From: an uncultured Fretibacterium sp.
GTDB taxonomy: Bacteria; Synergistota; Synergistia; Synergistales; Aminobacteriaceae
NCBI GenBank assembly: GCA_946186205.1
Contig: CAMHMH010000002.1
Coordinates: forward strand, 248,001-312,000
DNA: 64,000 nt
Direction of reading: 5' to 3'
The translations under genes and the position numbers were made by a program. Shown here one piece after another: positions 16,735-26,357 of the stretch. The notes below the pieces were generated by a model that did no database searches, was not told where the DNA came from, and worked only from the letters and a program-made list of their open reading frames with translations. The first letter of the stretch is position 1, and the number at the start of each line of letters is the position of its first letter.

Positions 16735-17913
16735 ATGTACGCAGAAAAATTTTTGTCTCAGGTAGTTTCATGGAGGCGGGAAATACATTCGCACCCGGAA
16801 TTGTCCCAGCATGAAGAGAAAACAGCCGGGCTCGTCGCAAATGTTCTTGAGGGACTCGGCCTTGAAGTTTCGCGCAACATCGGAGGCTTTGGTGTCGTTG
16901 GACTCTTGCGTGGAAATGAGCCGGGAAAAACTGTCGGGCTCCGGGCTGATATGGACGCTCTTCCGCTGAATGAAGAGACGGGACTCGAATATGCCTCGAA
17001 GACTCCGGGAGTTATGCACGCATGCGGACATGACACACACACGGCCATGCTGCTCGGTGCTGCCTGTGCTTTGTCGGAAATGAGAGACAAGATTCGGGGC
17101 AATGTGAAGTTTATCTTTCAGCCTGCGGAGGAAATGAATCCCATCGGAGGCGCGCCGGGAATGATTCGTGATGGCGTTCTTGAGTCTCCGAATGTTGACG
17201 GTATATTCTCGCTTCATGTGTGGCCGGTTTTCGAGACGGGAAAAATTGCGATTCGTTCAGGCTCATGCATGGCCGCTTCTGACAGGATATATATCACGGT
17301 CAACGGAAAGACAGCTCACGGTTCAAGGCCGGATCAGGGAATTGATGCCGTTGTCGCAGCCGCTAACGTAATAACGGGATTGCAGTCGATAATCTCCCGG
17401 AGGATTTCACCGCTTGACCCCGCTGTAATCACAATCGCGACGATACACGGAGGTTACCGCTACAATGTCATTGCTGACTGCGTGAAACTTGAAGGCACTG
17501 TGCGAACCGTAAACCCCGAAACACAATCACGAATGCCGGAGCTTATCACCAAAACCGCAAAGGGTATCGCTGAGTCCCTCGGCTGTTCGTGCGATGTCGA
17601 ATACGTGAAGGGTTATCCCCCGCTGACGAACGACTCGAAAATGGCCGGGATTGCGGTTGAGTCAGTGAGGAAAATTTACGGCGAGGAGTCCGTGATTATT
17701 GCAGACCAGCCCGAATTAGGCGGTGAGGATTTCGCGTTCTTTGCGCGTGAAAGACCTGCGTTTATGGCGTGGCTTGGTTGCAGACCGTCAAATATTCCCG
17801 TTAATGACATGCCCAAACTCCACAACAAAAAATTCTGCCCCGATGAGAATTGCTTTGCTTGCGGAATCGATTATCTTGTTCAGTCAGCAATAGATTTCCT
17901 CAATACGTTATAA
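16735..17913 (+). CDS. M20 family amidohydrolase/peptidase (AbgB/IAA-amino acid hydrolase-like)
   Basis: This 392-residue di-metal amidase has the usual M20 set: GLRADMDALPL near 68-78, HACGHDTH near 95-102 (metal-binding Cys97 and His99), QPAEE near 129-133 (catalytic Glu) and GGEDFAFF near the C-terminus. The middle carries the dimerisation lid domain (TVNGKTAHGS to VEGT-like VKLEGT). Members remove N-acyl or peptide-like groups from amino acids. The next gene, 37 bases downstream, is an AbgT-type transporter, so the pair probably imports and cleaves an acyl or aminobenzoyl amino-acid conjugate. Start ATG 16735 follows AAGGAGTGATG. Confidence 0.9.
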   Translation: MYAEKFLSQVVSWRREIHSHPELSQHEEKTAGLVANVLEGLGLEVSRNIGGFGVVGLLRGNEPGKTVGLRADMDALPLNEETGLEYASKTPGVMHACGHDTHTAMLLGAACALSEMRDKIRGNVKFIFQPAEEMNPIGGAPGMIRDGVLESPNVDGIFSLHVWPVFETGKIAIRSGSCMAASDRIYITVNGKTAHGSRPDQGIDAVVAAANVITGLQSIISRRISPLDPAVITIATIHGGYRYNVIADCVKLEGTVRTVNPETQSRMPELITKTAKGIAESLGCSCDVEYVKGYPPLTNDSKMAGIAVESVRKIYGEESVIIADQPELGGEDFAFFARERPAFMAWLGCRPSNIPVNDMPKLHNKKFCPDENCFACGIDYLVQSAIDFLNTL

Positions 17914-17950
17914 TTGTCGGAAATTTTCCTTTATGAGGAGGTAATTTCTC

Positions 17951-19528
17951 ATGAGCGACAAAGAAGAACTCATGCTCTACAAGCGCACAATGTTTGAGAA
18001 GTTTATACGTGCGATTGAATTTGTCGGCAATAAATTCCCTCATCCTTTCTGGCTGTTCGTGATTCTTTCGGCGGTATTGTTCGGGCTTTCGTACTGGCTT
18101 GCAGGAACAGAAGTAACATACATGGTGAGCAAGTCCGGGAAAATCACTGAGCAGACGACAGCAGTCTCAAATCTCATCTCATATGAAGCAATCCGCACAT
18201 TTTTCGCAGGGTTCGTGAAGACTTACGTGAACTTTGCGCCTCTGGGATTAATTCTCACAATGATGCTCGGCATTGGACTCGTTGAGCAAACCGGAATGAT
18301 TTCGGCATTGATGCGCAAGACTATTCTCGGTGCTCCTCGCGCGCTGGTTACGGCTGTGATTGCTATCGTCGGAATAAATGCTAATCTCGCCTCTGACGCA
18401 GGAATAATCTTCACGCCAGTAATAGCCGGGGCAGTCTTCAAAGCATTGGGCCGTAATCCTTGGGTCGGTATCGCGGCAGGTTATGCGGCAGGGGCAGGAG
18501 GATTCACAGCAAATTTCTTCATCGCCGGGACTGACGCTCTTTTGTCGGGCATAACAGCTTCAGCGATTGAGGGAGTGCCGTATATCCCCGAAGGTACTCC
18601 GACTCACCCGTTAATCAACTGGTACTTCATGATCGCGGCGACGTTCGTATTAACATTCATGACAGTGTACGTAACAGAAAGATACACAGTGAAGATGCTC
18701 GGAGACTCTGACACAGGCCATGACTCAGAAGAGCTGAAGAAGCACGCCGTCACACCTGAAGAGAATCGCGGACTCTTTTGCGCGTTGATAGCTTTGATTG
18801 CGTATGTCGCTCTCATTGTCTGGTACACATACCCGGAAGGCTCGTTGTTCAGGAATCCTGCTGACGGTTCATTGCTTCCCCGCTCGCCGTTGTTGAGCAG
18901 TGTTATGCCGCTGTTGTTCGGATTATTCTTTGTTGTCGGTATCGCTTACGGTGTAGGAGCAGGAGTCATCCGAAAGGGCGAGGACGTTCCCAAGTTAATG
19001 CAGAAGGGGTTAACCGGCAGCGTTGGCTTTATGGTTGTGGTATTGCCCGCGTCAATGTTCGTTGAGCTTTTCAGGATGAGTCATTTCGACACTATATTGT
19101 CCGTAAAGGGCGCGGAGTTCCTCAAGAGCATGAATCTCGGAGGCATTCCCCTTCTTGTTCTGTTCATAATCCTCGTAACCTTCCTCAACATGTTCATGAT
19201 AAGCGGCTCTGCGAAATGGTTAATACTTGCGCCGATATTCGTTCCTATGTTCGCGGGAGTCGGATTCTCACCTGCGCTGACTCAGGCTGCTTACAGAATA
19301 GGAGACTCAACAACAAACATAATCTCCCCTCTGTCGTATTATCTTCCTGTCGTGATAGGTCTGCTCGAACAATACAAGCCTAATGATGATACAGAAGTCG
19401 GAATCGGTACGGTGATCTCAATGGCAATGCCTTACTCGCTGTTCTATCTTGCCGGGTTCACTGTGCTTCTTGTTGTGTGGTACTTGCTCGGGCTTCCTTT
19501 AGGGCCGGGAGTCTCCGCTGGACTCTAA
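17951..19528 (+). CDS. AbgT family transporter
   Basis: A 525-residue membrane protein with about 12-13 helices. It begins with a cytoplasmic stretch and FVGNKFPHPFWLFVILS, then has the family marks NLASDAGIIFTP, AGAGGFTANFFIAGTDAL and NMFMISGSAKWLILAPIFVP, and RIGDSTTNIISPLSYY near the end. The AbgT family includes p-aminobenzoyl-glutamate importers and antimetabolite exporters. The position just after an M20 amidohydrolase points to import. The start is ATG 17951 behind GAGGAGGTAA. A strong two-way terminator follows. Confidence 0.92.
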   Translation: MSDKEELMLYKRTMFEKFIRAIEFVGNKFPHPFWLFVILSAVLFGLSYWLAGTEVTYMVSKSGKITEQTTAVSNLISYEAIRTFFAGFVKTYVNFAPLGLILTMMLGIGLVEQTGMISALMRKTILGAPRALVTAVIAIVGINANLASDAGIIFTPVIAGAVFKALGRNPWVGIAAGYAAGAGGFTANFFIAGTDALLSGITASAIEGVPYIPEGTPTHPLINWYFMIAATFVLTFMTVYVTERYTVKMLGDSDTGHDSEELKKHAVTPEENRGLFCALIALIAYVALIVWYTYPEGSLFRNPADGSLLPRSPLLSSVMPLLFGLFFVVGIAYGVGAGVIRKGEDVPKLMQKGLTGSVGFMVVVLPASMFVELFRMSHFDTILSVKGAEFLKSMNLGGIPLLVLFIILVTFLNMFMISGSAKWLILAPIFVPMFAGVGFSPALTQAAYRIGDSTTNIISPLSYYLPVVIGLLEQYKPNDDTEVGIGTVISMAMPYSLFYLAGFTVLLVVWYLLGLPLGPGVSAGL

Positions 19529-19536
19529 GACATAAG

Positions 19537-19576
19537 AAAATCCCCCTGACATTTTCGCCGGGGGGATTCATTTTTT
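19537..19576. terminator. Bidirectional terminator between abgT-like and LRR/protease genes
   Basis: AATCCCCC pairs with GGGGGGATT, with A-rich and T-rich flanks on the two sides, so it can end both convergent transcripts. Confidence 0.85.
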
Positions 19577-19581
19577 GCACG

Positions 19582-22500
19582 TTAATGTTTCGTTGCTTTT
19601 CGTGCGAGCATAAACGCCGCGGCCATTGTGATGAAGATTCCTGAGACTGACGAACAGCCGCCGCCCCCTCCGCCTGAGCTTGAAGTTTGTTCGCCCGGAG
19701 TCGGTGTTACGGGTTCAGGGTCAACATTTATTTCTGACGTGAAAACTTTTATGCATGCGTTGCAGGGTCTTTCGGAGCTTCCCTGCATTATCGTTTTTCC
19801 GTCCTTCCAGTCTGAAAGCCTTGGGGTTGTCTCTTTCTCCGCAAAATAGCTCTCGCCTACATGGACTGATGCCCCGCTGAAAGTTACAGGGTCTTCAACC
19901 GCGCTGTAATATTCGTACGATGTCTCATCTGAAAGTTTCACGATGACAGAGAAATATTCACCGTCTTCAACATTCACCGGGCTGTTTATGCTGACAGTAT
20001 GATAGCCGCAGTAAGTGAGGTTGCCAGAAGCCGCAGGTGTTGCGGGGACTCCGGGGTTCACTGGCTGTGCTTTTCCGAGCGTGTTGATATATATCTCGTA
20101 ATTAACGTTGTTGTTATGCGTGTGGAATGCGACCTCGTGAATCGTTTCGTTCCCTTCTGCCATGAAAACATTTGCGGCCCATTGGTAATTGATTGCGTCC
20201 GCTCCGCCTAGCTGGTCATATCCTCTTTGCCTGAGACCCTGTATCTTTTTGTCGGAAATGAACGCTGCCACATTGTAAAGGTACTGGCTGTAGGAGATCC
20301 AGAAATATCCGCCGTCTGCAAAATATGTGTTCCATGAATTTTTTGCGAGCCACGCGCCTTTTCCGACTGGCGTGGTTATATCGTCGTCCCATCCCGTTAT
20401 GATTACAGCATGGCCGAACCCTCTCTTATCGCTGTAGAATGTTGTCCCCGACAAGCCGGAATGATCGTACCTCATTGATGCCCGCAAAGCTCCGTATTCA
20501 GTTATGAGGCGTTTTATTTCGTCCCTGTTCTTTTCTGTGATGCCTCCCACGATATAAACATCTTTAAGCCTCAGAGGGTCAGAATAATCTTCAGGGTACT
20601 TCCCTCCCGTGAGGCTCTCTGCGTTCTCTGCCTGTGTGTAGGGAAGCTCATTCTCTGAAGCCGTTCCCGCCCTCGACAGGAAAGCCAGCGATACTGAAAG
20701 GCTTCCTCCTTGGTAAAGTACTCCTTTGCCGGGCTCGTTGAGAGGGAATGAATATCCTTCTCTCGTGTCTTTGTACGCGAACCAAGCCTGATGGAGCTCG
20801 GACAGATCCGGCGCGTAATTTCCGGGATAACGGTAAACATAACTTGTCTCCATAGCTCCAAGAGACGCGAAAGACCAGCAAGTCTCGTAAGAACCCTGAT
20901 CCCTTACCTGCGTAACTTTTCCCAGAGTCCTCGGGTCATACTTCGCAGGCAAATTTTCAGCGGCGTAAAAAGCAAACGCATCGGCAAATGATGATGATGA
21001 TACAGCCGGGTTGTCTGAAAGGTGCGAGTAGTCAGCAGGGTCAGGATTTTCACCGTAAAATTCGACTCCCTCATAATATTTTGACGGATCACTGCGCCAT
21101 TCTAAATAGTCAAGGTTGAGCGGGGCAAATTCTGCTGAGACCGGCTCCCATTCACATATCAGTCCGCACACAGCACCATCATTTGACGCATCGTCCCAAT
21201 ATCCCGCGCTGTCTGTCTGTGAACCCGGCATTATTCCGTAAGCCTGCAAGTAATTCCCTGAACCGTCAGGCTGTCCGCCGTAAAAATTTGTGTAGGAAAA
21301 TTCCTCGCCCGTTATCCATTTCCATGTGCCTGATGTCTTTTCACCGCCAAGCCAGAAAACATAATACTCACTTGGCGCGCTCCGCAGCAATTCTTTCACA
21401 GCGTCTTGCTCTTCCCGGCTCGTTATCGTCGCAAGATGTCCGCCGAGAGTCTCGCAGTACAGCTTTGCTTCCTCCCAGTTCATAGCGCGGTCAATGATCG
21501 TATACTTGTGCCCCTTCCATGCCGTGCTGAAGGTGTTGTACACTCTCGAGTCTTCTTTTGTTTCAGCCTGTGAGAGATCTATATTCACTGTCATATTGTG
21601 CCCCCCGCTGGTGTAAGTCCATTGCACTCTTTCAGGGCGCGACGTGAACTGAAGAATGCCCGCTGACAATGTAAACTCTACTGGATTTCCGCCGCTGTCA
21701 TAAGCCTGAATGCCTGAGACATTAGCGAGGCTTCCGGACTTCACGTAGTCGTTAAGGTTTATGCTGTAAATGCTGCCTGAATAATTTATCGTTCCTGCTG
21801 TAAGACTCTGAGTCCCTAAGTCCGCGCTTACAAGCTGAGTGTTCTTTGAGAGGTCAATTTCTGCGAGGTCATTGCTTCCGCAGTAAAGCTCCCTGAGATT
21901 CGTATTGCCGCTTAGGTCTATTGCTGAGATATTGTTCGACTGAAACATGAGGCACTCAAGAAGAGCCAGCCCGCTAACGTCGAGCGAGGTCAGCTGGTTG
22001 CGGTCAACAGCAAGATACTTCAGCTTAGTGTTTTTGCTTACGTCTATGCTTGTGAGTCTGTTATGGCCGTTTATGTTTGCGTTTGCTCCTCCTAATTCGA
22101 GATACTCAAGCTCAGTATTATTCGACACGTCAATTTGAGAGAGTCGGCAGTCCCAAGCGTCAAGATATTTCAGCGCGGTGTTGTTCGTAACGTCAAGAGT
22201 CTTTATGTCATTGCTTCCGCAGTCGAGGCTGACAAGTGCCGTGCAGTTATCAACGTTCAGTGAGGCAAGCTGATTCCTGCTGCATGAGAGATTCAACAGT
22301 GCTGTGCAGTCAGCAAGGTCTAACGCTGTGAGTCTGTTGCGTTTGCAGGATAACTCTTTGAGATTTCGTTTGCCTGAAAGATCAAGCGCGGTGATGCGGT
22401 TAGTATGCTCGGCAGTATCGTCGGCATTAGTACCGCAGTTCAGAATCTCAAGGGCATTGCATCCCGTAACATTCAGCCTGGTCAAGTTGTTGCTCCGTGC

Positions 22501-25362
22501 GTAAACAGTCGTCAAGGCCGTGCAGCCCTCAAGGTTAAGGCTCGTTATTCTGTTGCTCCGGCAGTTGATTTCCTTTAACGCCGTGAAGCCGTGAAGGTCA
22601 AGCGCGCCCGTTATGTTATTGCGATGGCAGAGAAGCTCCCTTAGCTTTGAGTGAGTGCCGAGAGTGAGAGAAGTAACTTTGCTGTCATGGCAGTGAAGTA
22701 TTTCAAGGTTAGGGCAGTTCCTTACGTCAAGTGCTTCAAGGTCAGTGCTCCAGAAGCGAAGGTCGACAAGCGCAGGATTGCTGCTGACATCGGCTGCCTT
22801 TATGCGGGTCCTGTTGTAGCACAAAAACTTAAGGTTAGTATTGTTGCTGAAGTTTCCCGCCGTGATATTGTTGCCGCTAACGTCGAGGCTGATTAACGCA
22901 GGATTGTTGCTTACGTCGAGTGCCGTCAAATTATTGTCGCAGGGAAGAAGGCTCTCAAGCTCTGGGCATTTGCTGACATCAAGCACTGAAAGTTTGTCGC
23001 CTATGCAGTGAAACATTTTGAGCTTTGTATTATTGCTGAGGTCGATTGATGTTATATTGCTGCCGTCAATGAAAAGATCTTCCAGCTTGGGATTCTTCGT
23101 TACGTCGAGTGCCGTCAGTTTGTTCTGACTGTAGAGAGTCGAGAAGCCGTGCGAGCCGTCAGCATTGTAATTGTTCTCGTCAATGAGGTTGTTCAGGTCA
23201 AGCCCTTTGAGTTCGGGATTGTTCGTTACGTTAAGTGCTGTGAGGCTGTTATTCTCAGCTCCAAGCCATTCAAGATATAAATTCCTGCTGAGGTCGATTT
23301 CTGAAATGTTATTCCGTGCACAGTCAATCCCTCTGAGCTGTGTGAAATACTCAATGCCCTTCAAAGACCTTATGCCCATCTCAGGAACGTTTATGTAAAT
23401 GATCCCTGCAATTTCAGAGTCGCTTAGTACTCCGTTGTTGTCCGAGTCAAAATTATTGCTGACATATGCCCTGAAAATATCATCGGGGAAATTCGCGGCG
23501 TTAATCTCAGCACTGCCGGAAGAAGCCGAAATTGTTACGTTCATGTCCCGGGACTGGCAGCCCGTCGCGTAATTGTAGGTAACTTTTGCCGGGATTGAAA
23601 CGAAACGCGCAACGCCTTCCGAGTATGCCGACGTGATACTGTTGTCAGAGGAGTCGAATCCTTGAACGCTTGAGACATTCGCAATTTTGTCCGGGGAAAT
23701 GTACTCGCTCAAGTCTAACTGATAGGGATATGATGAATCTTCTGCGGCTGTGATTGCGAGTCCTCTTCGTGTCTGTGAGTCGCAGTAAAGAGTATCAAGA
23801 GGCTGTATATTCCCCAAGTCAAGAACGGCCAGAGCGTTATTGTTGCATCCTAAATATTCAAGAGCGTTGTTGTTCGCAAGGTCAAGGACAGAGATATTAC
23901 TGCTTCCGCAGCTTATGAACGTCAGAAGAGTATTGCTGCTCACGTCCAAAGCCTGAAGGGACTCATTGTGATAGACATCAAGCTCTTCAAGTTTCGTATT
24001 CCTGCTCACGTCGATATGAACGAGCTTGTTTCTTCCGCATCCTAATGTAACTAACTCAGTGTTATGACTCAAATCGATTTCGGCCAGATTATTTTCCCAG
24101 CAGTCAAGATACTTAAGGGATGTGAAGTGCTCAATGCCTTTCAGTGAAGATATATTGCTTCCTCGCAGGGTTATTCTCTCAGCGTTCGCTATTTCGTCAT
24201 TGCTGAGGAGTCCGTCATTGTTTGTGTCAAAATTATTGCTGACGTACGACCTGAAATTGTCATCAGAAAAGACAGCCGATGTGATTGATACAGGCTCAGA
24301 AAGTGAGGGAGGTGATGAAGGCTCGCTGCCTGAAGCTGAAATTGTTGCCCTCATTGCCGCATCACTTGAGACACTGTAGCCCGTGCTGTAATTGTACCTG
24401 ACTGCCGCCGGATATGCCGTGAACTGTGCTATGCCTCCTGAATACACTGTAGAAATATTTGCGTTTGAAGAGTCGACACCCTGAACGCCTGAGACATTTG
24501 CGAATTTGTCCGGGCTTATGTACTCGCTGAAGTCAAGCTGATAAGGATATGCCGTGCTGCCTGAGCTGTTAATGCTTAAGGGGGTAACATTCTGCGAGCC
24601 GCATGAAAGATAAGTCAAAGCGGAGTTATTGCTTGCGTCAAGTTCTGCGAGCCTGTTTCCTTTGCATGACAAAGTAACAAGAGCGGTGTTATTGCTAACG
24701 TCGAGAGCTGAGAGTCTGTTATCCCTGCACGACAAATAAACCAGTGCTGTGTTGTTGCTAACGTCGAGTGCTTCGAGCTGGTTGCTTGAGCAGGCCAAGT
24801 GAGTCAGTGCTGTGTTGCTGCTTACGTCAAGTGCTGAGAGCGAGTTATTGTAGCATGAAAGATAGGTCAATGCGGTATTGTTGCTTAAGTTAAGTGATGC
24901 GAGCTGATAGTTTCTGAAGCAGGACAGGCGAGTCAATGCGGTGTTGCTGGCTGTGTCAAGTGTCGTGATTTGATTCTCTTCACAGTGAAGCTCAGTCAAT
25001 GCAGTGTTGCCACTCACGTCCAGTACCCCCAGCTGGTTATACTCGCAGTGCAGTACCTGTAAAGCAGTGTTATGACTCACATCAAGTGCCGCAAGCTGAT
25101 TGTTTGAACACCAAAGCACAGTCAAGGCAGTGAAATGTTCTATTCCGCTGAGCGAGGATATTCCCAAGCCGCTGACATAGATACCTGTAGCCCCGGCGAT
25201 TTCAGAATCACTCAATGCCCCGTTATTGTCGGAGTCAAAATTGCTGCTGACGTACGACCTGAATGCAGAGTCCGGGAAATTCGCCGCATTGATAGCCACA
25301 TCCGCGCATGCACACGTAACAATCATGCACACGAGAATCATTGCGCAAAGAATCTTCTTCAT
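19582..25362 (-). CDS. Giant surface protein: EF-hand/LRR modules, C-type lectin, papain-like protease, Synergist-CTERM
   Basis: The 1926 residues start behind AGGAGGAAG with a signal peptide (to CACA near 20). Three modules follow, each opening with INAANFPD-FRxYVS-NFDSDNNGxLSDSEI (an EF-hand/dockerin-like calcium loop) and continuing into LRRs of 21 residues of the form LxxLxCSxNxLxALDVSxNTA. A C-type lectin domain (about 1275-1405; WEEAKLYCETLGGHLATI, WKWITGE) comes next. A C1 papain-like protease follows with Gln1489, Cys1495 (RDQGSYETCWSFA), His1651 (GHAVIITGWDD) and Asn1675 (NSW), then the lectin-like domain typical of bacterial C1 peptidases. The tail has a Gly run, Cys1903, a hydrophobic helix and ARKATKH. 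It is likely a surface-anchored, self-binding protease acting on host or dietary glycoprotein. Uninterrupted catalytic residues suggest activity. Confidence 0.88.
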   Translation of the reverse strand: MKKILCAMILVCMIVTCACADVAINAANFPDSAFRSYVSSNFDSDNNGALSDSEIAGATGIYVSGLGISSLSGIEHFTALTVLWCSNNQLAALDVSHNTALQVLHCEYNQLGVLDVSGNTALTELHCEENQITTLDTASNTALTRLSCFRNYQLASLNLSNNTALTYLSCYNNSLSALDVSSNTALTHLACSSNQLEALDVSNNTALVYLSCRDNRLSALDVSNNTALVTLSCKGNRLAELDASNNSALTYLSCGSQNVTPLSINSSGSTAYPYQLDFSEYISPDKFANVSGVQGVDSSNANISTVYSGGIAQFTAYPAAVRYNYSTGYSVSSDAAMRATISASGSEPSSPPSLSEPVSITSAVFSDDNFRSYVSNNFDTNNDGLLSNDEIANAERITLRGSNISSLKGIEHFTSLKYLDCWENNLAEIDLSHNTELVTLGCGRNKLVHIDVSRNTKLEELDVYHNESLQALDVSSNTLLTFISCGSSNISVLDLANNNALEYLGCNNNALAVLDLGNIQPLDTLYCDSQTRRGLAITAAEDSSYPYQLDLSEYISPDKIANVSSVQGFDSSDNSITSAYSEGVARFVSIPAKVTYNYATGCQSRDMNVTISASSGSAEINAANFPDDIFRAYVSNNFDSDNNGVLSDSEIAGIIYINVPEMGIRSLKGIEYFTQLRGIDCARNNISEIDLSRNLYLEWLGAENNSLTALNVTNNPELKGLDLNNLIDENNYNADGSHGFSTLYSQNKLTALDVTKNPKLEDLFIDGSNITSIDLSNNTKLKMFHCIGDKLSVLDVSKCPELESLLPCDNNLTALDVSNNPALISLDVSGNNITAGNFSNNTNLKFLCYNRTRIKAADVSSNPALVDLRFWSTDLEALDVRNCPNLEILHCHDSKVTSLTLGTHSKLRELLCHRNNITGALDLHGFTALKEINCRSNRITSLNLEGCTALTTVYARSNNLTRLNVTGCNALEILNCGTNADDTAEHTNRITALDLSGKRNLKELSCKRNRLTALDLADCTALLNLSCSRNQLASLNVDNCTALVSLDCGSNDIKTLDVTNNTALKYLDAWDCRLSQIDVSNNTELEYLELGGANANINGHNRLTSIDVSKNTKLKYLAVDRNQLTSLDVSGLALLECLMFQSNNISAIDLSGNTNLRELYCGSNDLAEIDLSKNTQLVSADLGTQSLTAGTINYSGSIYSINLNDYVKSGSLANVSGIQAYDSGGNPVEFTLSAGILQFTSRPERVQWTYTSGGHNMTVNIDLSQAETKEDSRVYNTFSTAWKGHKYTIIDRAMNWEEAKLYCETLGGHLATITSREEQDAVKELLRSAPSEYYVFWLGGEKTSGTWKWITGEEFSYTNFYGGQPDGSGNYLQAYGIMPGSQTDSAGYWDDASNDGAVCGLICEWEPVSAEFAPLNLDYLEWRSDPSKYYEGVEFYGENPDPADYSHLSDNPAVSSSSFADAFAFYAAENLPAKYDPRTLGKVTQVRDQGSYETCWSFASLGAMETSYVYRYPGNYAPDLSELHQAWFAYKDTREGYSFPLNEPGKGVLYQGGSLSVSLAFLSRAGTASENELPYTQAENAESLTGGKYPEDYSDPLRLKDVYIVGGITEKNRDEIKRLITEYGALRASMRYDHSGLSGTTFYSDKRGFGHAVIITGWDDDITTPVGKGAWLAKNSWNTYFADGGYFWISYSQYLYNVAAFISDKKIQGLRQRGYDQLGGADAINYQWAANVFMAEGNETIHEVAFHTHNNNVNYEIYINTLGKAQPVNPGVPATPAASGNLTYCGYHTVSINSPVNVEDGEYFSVIVKLSDETSYEYYSAVEDPVTFSGASVHVGESYFAEKETTPRLSDWKDGKTIMQGSSERPCNACIKVFTSEINVDPEPVTPTPGEQTSSSGGGGGGCSSVSGIFITMAAAFMLARKATKH

Positions 25363-25447
25363 GCTGATACTTCCTCCTGAAAAAATTTTTGTGGGTCAAA
25401 AAATGTTAGCATACCAAGAATGAATCACAAAATATTTTCAGGCATAA

Positions 25448-25487
25448 CAAAATCCCCCTGACGTTTTCAGCCCGGGGGATTCGTTTT
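25448..25487 (-). terminator. Terminator of the solute-binding protein gene
   Basis: AATCCCCC and GGGGGATT form a strong hairpin just past the 3' end of the gene ending at 25516; the minus strand continues in a T-rich run. Confidence 0.75.
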
Positions 25488-25515
25488 TGTCGTGATGATT
25501 CTTTTTGCTGACTGT

Positions 25516-26316
25516 TTACTCTGCTTTGTAGTCTTTTGTCAGAACAACGGCAACCTGTTTCGCGTCCTCGTAGGGTTCTGAGAAGTCCGTGAACATCTTG
25601 CGCTCCTCATTGACTGTTATTCCCGCGCAAATCATATCTACCTTTCCTGAGTTCACAGCCATGAAGAGAGAGTCGAACGGGTAAGCGATAATAGCAAGCT
25701 CCTTGTCGAGTTTGCCGGCGATTAACGCGCACATCTCAATATCGATTCCCGTATAGCCGTCGCCTACTTTGATGTCATAGGGAGGGAATCCCGACTCAGT
25801 TCCGAGATACAATTTACCGCCCTTCGCGCCCTTGTGGAGGTCAATATCTTCAGGCTTCGCGGCTGTAGGGTCTTCCTTGTACTTGAGCATGATTGCCTGA
25901 AGTGATCCGTCAGCTTTTATCTCAGCAAGTGCTTTGTTCACAGCGTCAAGAAGTTCTTTGTTCCCCTGCTTGAAGCCTATCGCGTACTGCTCAACCGTCA
26001 GAGCCTCAGGGAGAATCTTCAGCGTGTCGGGGGCATTCTTGACGAACTGGGTCGCGGGTGCTTCGTCCATGATTGCGCCCTGAATCTTTCCGACCTTGAG
26101 AGCCTGTATTACGTCCGTTGCTTTCTCGTATGTCGTGAGCTGATCTTTTGCTTTGTCGCCTAACATTTTGCGGGCGAGTCCTTCTGCGATTGTCCCGCGC
26201 TGAGTCCCTATCTTGATGTTGATAAAGTCATCGGGCTTCGAGATGTTGAGACCGTCAGCGAATGCGACTCCGGCTGTCAGTGCCAACACTGCGAGGATTG
26301 CTGCAAGTTTTTTCAT
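25516..26316 (-). CDS. Circularly permuted solute-binding protein (amino-acid ABC type)
   Basis: A signal peptide (MKKLAAILAV to AFA, 20) leads a protein whose two halves are both SBP_bac_3-like but in reversed order. Residues 25-148 (ISKPDDF, IGTQRGTIAEGLA, VGKIQGAIMDEAPA, LKADGSLQAIMLKYK-like) equal the second half of an ordinary family member. Residues 168-262 (LYLGTESGFPPYDI, GIDIEMCALIA, VNSGKVDMICAGITVNEERK, FSEPYEDAKQ) equal the first half, including the Arg of the ER-K segment and the FPPY that bind the amino acid. Joining the C-terminus to residue 22 restores the normal order. It probably binds a polar amino acid in the periplasm. No permease or ATPase is adjacent. Own promoter at 26352. 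Confidence 0.85.
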   Translation of the reverse strand: MKKLAAILAVLALTAGVAFADGLNISKPDDFINIKIGTQRGTIAEGLARKMLGDKAKDQLTTYEKATDVIQALKVGKIQGAIMDEAPATQFVKNAPDTLKILPEALTVEQYAIGFKQGNKELLDAVNKALAEIKADGSLQAIMLKYKEDPTAAKPEDIDLHKGAKGGKLYLGTESGFPPYDIKVGDGYTGIDIEMCALIAGKLDKELAIIAYPFDSLFMAVNSGKVDMICAGITVNEERKMFTDFSEPYEDAKQVAVVLTKDYKAE

Positions 26317-26351
26317 GATGATTATTCCTCCGTAATCAAAATTTGCTGAGT

Positions 26352-26357
26352 ATTATA
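26352..26357 (-). promoter_or_regulatory. Promoter -10 (TATAAT, minus strand) of the solute-binding protein
   Basis: GGGTATAATACTC on the minus strand overlaps the last bases of the cbiET frame and lies 36 bases before the start codon, so the binding protein can be transcribed apart from the cobamide genes. Confidence 0.55.

Noticed and set aside
20980-21010. GAT/ATG triplet run near 20985 as a phase-variation repeat
   Set aside because: It is a few in-frame codons within the giant LRR gene (triplet unit, no frame effect) and short.
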